64,000 nucleotides of DNA from Streptomyces bauhiniae (GTDB lineage Bacteria > Actinomycetota > Actinomycetes > Streptomycetales > Streptomycetaceae), in the NCBI RefSeq assembly GCF_004784475.1, contig NZ_SRRT01000002.1, forward strand, positions 372,001 to 436,000, read 5' to 3'. Positions 60,418-64,000 of this stretch are shown here, piece by piece. Positions within the stretch are counted from its first letter, which is position 1. Every line of letters begins with the position of its first letter. The notes beneath the pieces are model-generated. The model saw only the letters and a list, made by a program, of their open reading frames with translations. It had not been told where the DNA came from and did not search any database. Both the position numbers and the translations under genes were made by a program.

Positions 60418-61041
60418 TCAGCCGGCGGACCGCTGCCCGTCGATCAGCCGCCGGGCGGCGGCGACGGCCTTGCGCTCGATCTCCTCGGCGGATCGGCGCT
60501 CCTGGGCGTAGGCACCGAAGTTGTGCAGGGCCGCGTAGCCGTGGGCGAGGGCGAGCACCTGGTCCACCAGGTCGAAGACGTCGTCGTAGGCGGCCCCGGC
60601 GCAGGCGTCGACGGCCAGGTCGAGCTGCAGGTCGGTCAGCCTGCGGGTGTGCTCGTGCAGGTCCACGTACTTGGCCTGCTGGAGTCCGTCGAGGAAGACG
60701 ATGTCGAGGCCGACGCGGTGCTCGATGACGTAGCGGGTGTACGCGCCGATCGCCGCGGCCAGACGTGCGGCCGGGTCCGCCCCGGCCCGGTCGGCCGCCG
60801 CGCGGAGCCGCTCGGTGAGTTCGTCGGCGATACGGGCGGCCACCGCGGCGAGCAGGCTCTCCCGGTCGGGGAAGTGACGGTAGGGCGAGGCCGAGCTGAC
60901 ACCGAGAGCACGGGCGAGCTTGGCGACGGAGAATCCGGCCAGCCCCTCCGCGGCAAGCAGGTGCATCGCCTCCTGCACGAGCGCAGCGCGCAGATCGCCG
61001 TGATGGTACGGGCGGGCGCCCTCGGCCGAGTCCCTCGTCAT
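60418..61041 (-). CDS. TetR-family transcriptional regulator
   Basis: The 207-residue protein has an N-terminal TetR HTH (PYHHGDLRAALVQEAMHLLAAEG, SVAKLARALGVSSASPYRHFPDRESLLAAV, about 11-60) and a C-terminal ligand/dimer domain (TetR_C-like, AAIGAYTRYVIEHRVGLDIVF). The start at 61041 matches the usual family N-terminus and has GAGAGGG upstream; 61068 would add nine residues. It is divergent from an aldo-keto reductase, with a palindrome at 61078 between them. The same palindrome occurs at 18563 and 51401, so it may control a small redox regulon. Confidence 0.9.
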   Translation of the reverse strand: MTRDSAEGARPYHHGDLRAALVQEAMHLLAAEGLAGFSVAKLARALGVSSASPYRHFPDRESLLAAVAARIADELTERLRAAADRAGADPAARLAAAIGAYTRYVIEHRVGLDIVFLDGLQQAKYVDLHEHTRRLTDLQLDLAVDACAGAAYDDVFDLVDQVLALAHGYAALHNFGAYAQERRSAEEIERKAVAAARRLIDGQRSAG

Positions 61042-61077
61042 GGTCCCTCTCTCGTCGTTTGACTCCATGCTAGCCCG

Positions 61078-61108
61078 CTCTTACATTGATGTGAAAGAGC
61101 ACTTACAT
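61078..61108. promoter_or_regulatory. TetR-type operator between the TetR gene and the aldo-keto reductase
   Basis: CTCTtACATtgATGTgaaAGAG-type inverted repeat at 61078-61099, followed by ACTTACAT at 61101-61108. The complement contains TCACATCAATGTAAGAG, identical to the palindrome at 51413. The order ACATTGATG, AGAG, ACTTACAT matches the site at 18577. It sits where autorepression by the TetR protein would be expected. Confidence 0.7.
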
Positions 61109-61145
61109 AGGCGCCCTTCTCTCCTACTGACGGGAACACGCATCC

Positions 61146-62210
61146 ATGTCCTTGGACTCGTACACCACTCTCGGGAACTCGGGGCTGCGGGTCAGCCCCT
61201 TCTCGCTCGGCACCATGACCTTCGGGGAGGGCTGGGGATGGGGATCGAGCGTCGCCGACTCGGAGGCCATCCTCGCCCGCTACATCGAGCGGGGCGGCAA
61301 CTTCATCGACACGGCCAACGTGTACACGAACGGCCACTCCGAGAAGATCCTCGGTGACTACGTCGCCGGCCGGAGCGAGCTGCGCGACCGCCTCGTCATC
61401 GCCACCAAGTTCTTCTGCAACCTCCACCCGGGCGACCCCAACGGCGGCGGCGCGAGCCGCAAGGCGATCATCGCGCAGGCGGAGCAGTCACTACGCCGCC
61501 TGAAGACCGACTACATCGACCTGTACTGGCTGCACAACTTCGACAAGTACACGCCGGTCGAGGAGACCATGCGGGCCCTCGACGACCTCGTCACCTCGGG
61601 CAAGGTCCGCTACATCGGCTTCTCCGACATCCCGGCCTGGGCCACCGCCCAGGCGCACACCATCGCCCAGTTCCGCGGGTGGGCCCCGCTCATCGCCATC
61701 CAGCTCAACTACTCGCTGCTGGAGCGCACCCCTGAGGGCGAACTGATCCCCATGGCCGAGCGCCTCGGCATGGGCGTCACCCCCTGGAGCCCGCTGGCCG
61801 GCGGCGCCCTGTCCGGCAAGTACACCCGCGAGGACGCGGGCAAGGCCGACGCCGACCGCGGCTGGATGGTCTCCGGCTACCTGGCCGAGAAGACCTTCGA
61901 CATCGTCGACGAACTGCGCGGGATCGCGTCCGAGCTGGACACCACGCCCGCCGCCGTCGCACTCGCCTGGGTGCAGAACCGCCCCGGCGTCACCTCCACC
62001 ATCATCGGCGCACGCCGGCTCACCCAGCTCGAGGACAATCTCAAGGCCCTCGACCTCCGGCTGACCCCGGAGCAGGTCGCCGCGCTCGACGCCCTCTCCA
62101 CGCCGACGCTCAACTTCCCCGCCAACGTCAACGCGGGCGCGCCCAACCTCATGCACGCCGGCGCCACCGTGAACGGCGAGCCGACGACACCGATCGACTT
62201 CGCCCAGTAG
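61146..62210 (+). CDS. Aldo/keto reductase
   Basis: The 354-residue protein has the tetrad context FIDTANVYTNGHSE (Asp and Tyr near 54-59), VIATKFFCN (Lys), LYWLHNFDKYT (His) and a C-terminal GVTSTIIGARRLTQLEDNLKAL cofactor region. It belongs to the larger AKR group with GTMTFGEGWGWG. It is divergent from the TetR gene and most likely repressed by it. It would reduce an aldehyde, ketone or quinone with NADPH. Confidence 0.92.
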   Translation: MSLDSYTTLGNSGLRVSPFSLGTMTFGEGWGWGSSVADSEAILARYIERGGNFIDTANVYTNGHSEKILGDYVAGRSELRDRLVIATKFFCNLHPGDPNGGGASRKAIIAQAEQSLRRLKTDYIDLYWLHNFDKYTPVEETMRALDDLVTSGKVRYIGFSDIPAWATAQAHTIAQFRGWAPLIAIQLNYSLLERTPEGELIPMAERLGMGVTPWSPLAGGALSGKYTREDAGKADADRGWMVSGYLAEKTFDIVDELRGIASELDTTPAAVALAWVQNRPGVTSTIIGARRLTQLEDNLKALDLRLTPEQVAALDALSTPTLNFPANVNAGAPNLMHAGATVNGEPTTPIDFAQ

Positions 62211-62225
62211 CCGAACAGTCGGCGC

Positions 62226-62261
62226 CACCGCCGCCCGGTCCGCCGGGGCCGGGCGGCGGTG
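62226..62261. terminator. Convergent terminator, 13-bp arms
   Basis: CACCGCCGCCCGG (62226-62238) pairs perfectly with CCGGGCGGCGGTG (62249-62261), between the aldo-keto reductase and the convergent phosphatase gene. Confidence 0.85.
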
Positions 62262-62263
62262 GT

Positions 62264-64000
62264 TCACACGAGGCCCGCGAAATCCACATCGCGGGGTATC
62301 AGCGGTTGTTCCGCCCAGATGGTCTTGCCGCTGCGGCCGTAGCGGCTGCCCCACCGGGTCGAGAGCTGGGCGACGAGGAAGAGGCCGCGCCCGCCCTCGT
62401 CGCTCCAGAGCGCCCGGCGCAACCGCGGCTGGGTGTTGCTGGGGTCGGTGACCTCGCAGACGAGCACGTCGTTCCGGGCCAGTCGCAGTCCCACCGGTCC
62501 GCCGGCGTAGCGTACGGCGTTGGTGACCAGCTCGCTGACGATCAGTTCGGTGGTGAAGGCGAGCTCCTCCAGCCCCCATTCGGCCAGCTTCTCCCTGGCG
62601 GCGTGCCGGGCGTCGGACACCACGGACCCGTCCGCGTCGAACTCCCAGTCGCCGATGTCCTCCGCCGGGACGGCGTGGGTGCGGGCCAGCAGCAGGGCGA
62701 TGTCGTCGCGGCGCGGGGCATCGCCGAGTTCGGCGAGGAACCGGCGGCTGACGTCCGCCAGATCGCTGCCGGCGACGCACATGGTGGCGAGCCGGTCCGT
62801 GAGCCACCGCAGGCCCGCGTCGAGGTCTCCGTCGTACCGGTCGAGGAGCCCGTCGGTGTAGAGGGCGAGGACGCTGCCGGGTTCCAGGTCGGCGGTCAAG
62901 GTCTCGAAGGGCAGGCCACCCACCCCGAGCGGCGGTCCGGGCGCGAATCGGAGTACCCGGGTGGTGCCGTCCGTGCGGACCTCGACAGGCGGCGGATGCC
63001 CGGCGCCGGCCACGACGCAGGTGCGGGCGACGGGGTCGTAGACGGCGTACAGGCAGGTGGCGCCGACCGAGTTGTCCTCTTCCATCTCCTGTCCGAGCCG
63101 TTGCACCAGGTCGTCGAGGTGGGTGAGGAGTTCGGACGGGTCGAGTTCCAGGTCGGCGAGGGTTCGGACGGCCGAGCGTAGGCCGCTCATCACAGCGGTG
63201 GCGTTGAGGCCGTGACCGACCACGTCCCCGGCCACCAGGGCGACTCGGAAGGAGGGCAGCGGGATGACGTCGTACCAGTCGCCGCTGATGTCGGCGTCTC
63301 CGCCCGCGGGCAGGTAGAGGCCGGCCGTCTCGGCCGCGGGACCCTGGGTGGTGGCGGGCGGGAGCAGCCGGCGCTGGAGGGCGACTGCCACCCGCCGCTC
63401 GCGCGCGTAGCGGCGGGCGTTGTCCACGCTCAGCGCGGCCCGCGAGGCGATCTCCGCCAGCAGTTCGGCGTCCTCGGGCTGGAAGGGCTCGCGGTGGCCG
63501 GTGCGCCAGACGGTGACCGACCCGAGGAGCAGTCCGCGCGCGAACAGCGGCGCCCACATGCCGGAGTGGCCGTGCTCGGGCACGAACCGGTCCAGCAGCG
63601 TGGGCTCCCCGAGGACGTTCGCCACGGTCTCACGGTCGAGTGCGACGGGCCGGCCGCGCTGGACCGAGCCGAGTTCGGGCGTGTACGGCAGCGGCGGGAT
63701 GGGCTCACCCGGCCGGTAGAGAGCACCGGATTCCGCATCGCACTCGGGCACGACGGTGACCCGGCGCTGATGCAGGTCTCCCCCGCCGGCGGACCTCGGT
63801 GGTTCCTCCGTGCCGAGCACGGCTTCGGAGACGTCGGCCCATCCGACGTCGCCGAGGGCGGGCACGAGCACGTCCATGAGGTCCCGCAGGGTGCGCGTGA
63901 CATCGAGGGAACTGCCGATACGGTCGGAGGCCGCGTGCAGCACCTTCTGGCGCCGGCGGGCCCGCTGCTGTTCCGGGGTGTCGGCGTAGAGGGCGACGAC
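62264..64000 (-). CDS. SpoIIE/RsbU-type PP2C phosphatase with GAF and HATPase domains, N-terminus beyond window
   Basis: The frame is open to the right edge, so the N-terminus (often PAS) is missing; 578 residues are visible. A GAF domain comes first (MWAPLFARGLLLGSVTVWR), then a PP2C/SpoIIE domain (DADISGDWYDVIPLP, VAGDVVGHGLNATAVMSGLR, LYTDGLLDRYD, RRDDIALLLAR). Last comes a C-terminal RsbW-like HATPase (TELIVSELVTNAVRYAGG, DEGGRGLFLVAQLS). This fusion is abundant in Streptomyces and acts on anti-sigma/anti-anti-sigma partners in stress and differentiation. The metal-binding Asp residues of PP2C are present. It is unrelated to the catabolic genes. Confidence 0.92.
   Translation of the reverse strand, partial: VVALYADTPEQQRARRRQKVLHAASDRIGSSLDVTRTLRDLMDVLVPALGDVGWADVSEAVLGTEEPPRSAGGGDLHQRRVTVVPECDAESGALYRPGEPIPPLPYTPELGSVQRGRPVALDRETVANVLGEPTLLDRFVPEHGHSGMWAPLFARGLLLGSVTVWRTGHREPFQPEDAELLAEIASRAALSVDNARRYARERRVAVALQRRLLPPATTQGPAAETAGLYLPAGGDADISGDWYDVIPLPSFRVALVAGDVVGHGLNATAVMSGLRSAVRTLADLELDPSELLTHLDDLVQRLGQEMEEDNSVGATCLYAVYDPVARTCVVAGAGHPPPVEVRTDGTTRVLRFAPGPPLGVGGLPFETLTADLEPGSVLALYTDGLLDRYDGDLDAGLRWLTDRLATMCVAGSDLADVSRRFLAELGDAPRRDDIALLLARTHAVPAEDIGDWEFDADGSVVSDARHAAREKLAEWGLEELAFTTELIVSELVTNAVRYAGGPVGLRLARNDVLVCEVTDPSNTQPRLRRALWSDEGGRGLFLVAQLSTRWGSRYGRSGKTIWAEQPLIPRDVDFAGLV

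Overview
This 64 kb window is uniformly GC-rich, with compact operons, GGAGG-type ribosome sites and frequent GTG starts. It carries MmyB-type XRE regulators and a SpoIIE-type PP2C phosphatase with a HATPase domain. Together these point to an actinomycete, most likely Streptomyces or a close relative. No rRNA, tRNA, CRISPR array or phage genes are visible. The content is accessory catabolism and redox metabolism, which would suit a chromosome arm or a large plasmid.

Layout. (a) 1-10.2 kb: flavin monooxygenases (FAD type and luciferase-like), a cupin/SDR/Zn-alcohol dehydrogenase/aldo-keto reductase operon, two MmyB-like regulators, a Cys-nucleophile hydrolase and a ketopantoate-reductase-like enzyme. 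(b) 10.2-18.6 kb: a zinc-ribbon/HyuA/HyuB/Zn-alcohol dehydrogenase/aldehyde dehydrogenase operon divergent from an AraC regulator. (c) 18.6-25 kb: a hydrolase/quinone-reductase pair behind a TetR-like operator, a cupin, a small secreted Tyr/Arg/Asp-rich protein, an SDR, a VOC protein and a Fis-type activator that lacks the sigma-54 loop. (d) 25-59 kb: a large acyl-CoA catabolic island with three CoA ligases, five class III (CaiB-type) CoA-transferases, one fused class I CoA-transferase, two acyl-CoA dehydrogenases, four MaoC/hot-dog proteins, a crotonase, a thiolase, a CitE-like lyase, SDRs, an MmgE/PrpD protein, a metallo-beta-lactamase-fold hydrolase, a nitroreductase and a GntR regulator. 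(e) 59-64 kb: a PEBP-family protein, an NmrA-like protein, a TetR regulator divergent from an aldo-keto reductase, and the phosphatase, which runs off the right edge.

How the genes fit together. Region (b) can supply alcohol oxidation, aldehyde oxidation and an ATP-dependent hydantoinase/ketone-carboxylase-type step. Region (d) can activate carboxylic acids to CoA thioesters (ligases or CoA transfer), then desaturate, hydrate and oxidise them, and cleave them by thiolysis or a CitE-type aldol cleavage. The substrates are not determined by the sequence.

Decay and regulation. Several genes are broken: an RBBP9-like hydrolase, a frameshifted aldehyde dehydrogenase, an MHS-type transporter, an alpha/beta hydrolase and a GntR paralogue. 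A 188-bp MITE-like element provides the stop codon of a CoA-transferase. Three operator families stand out: a TetR-type palindrome at three distant loci, AT-rich islands (several containing GATCGTATAT) in front of most catabolic units, and a GTGTCCA/TTCCTGG element on both sides of the Fis-type regulator gene. The window contains no intact transporter.
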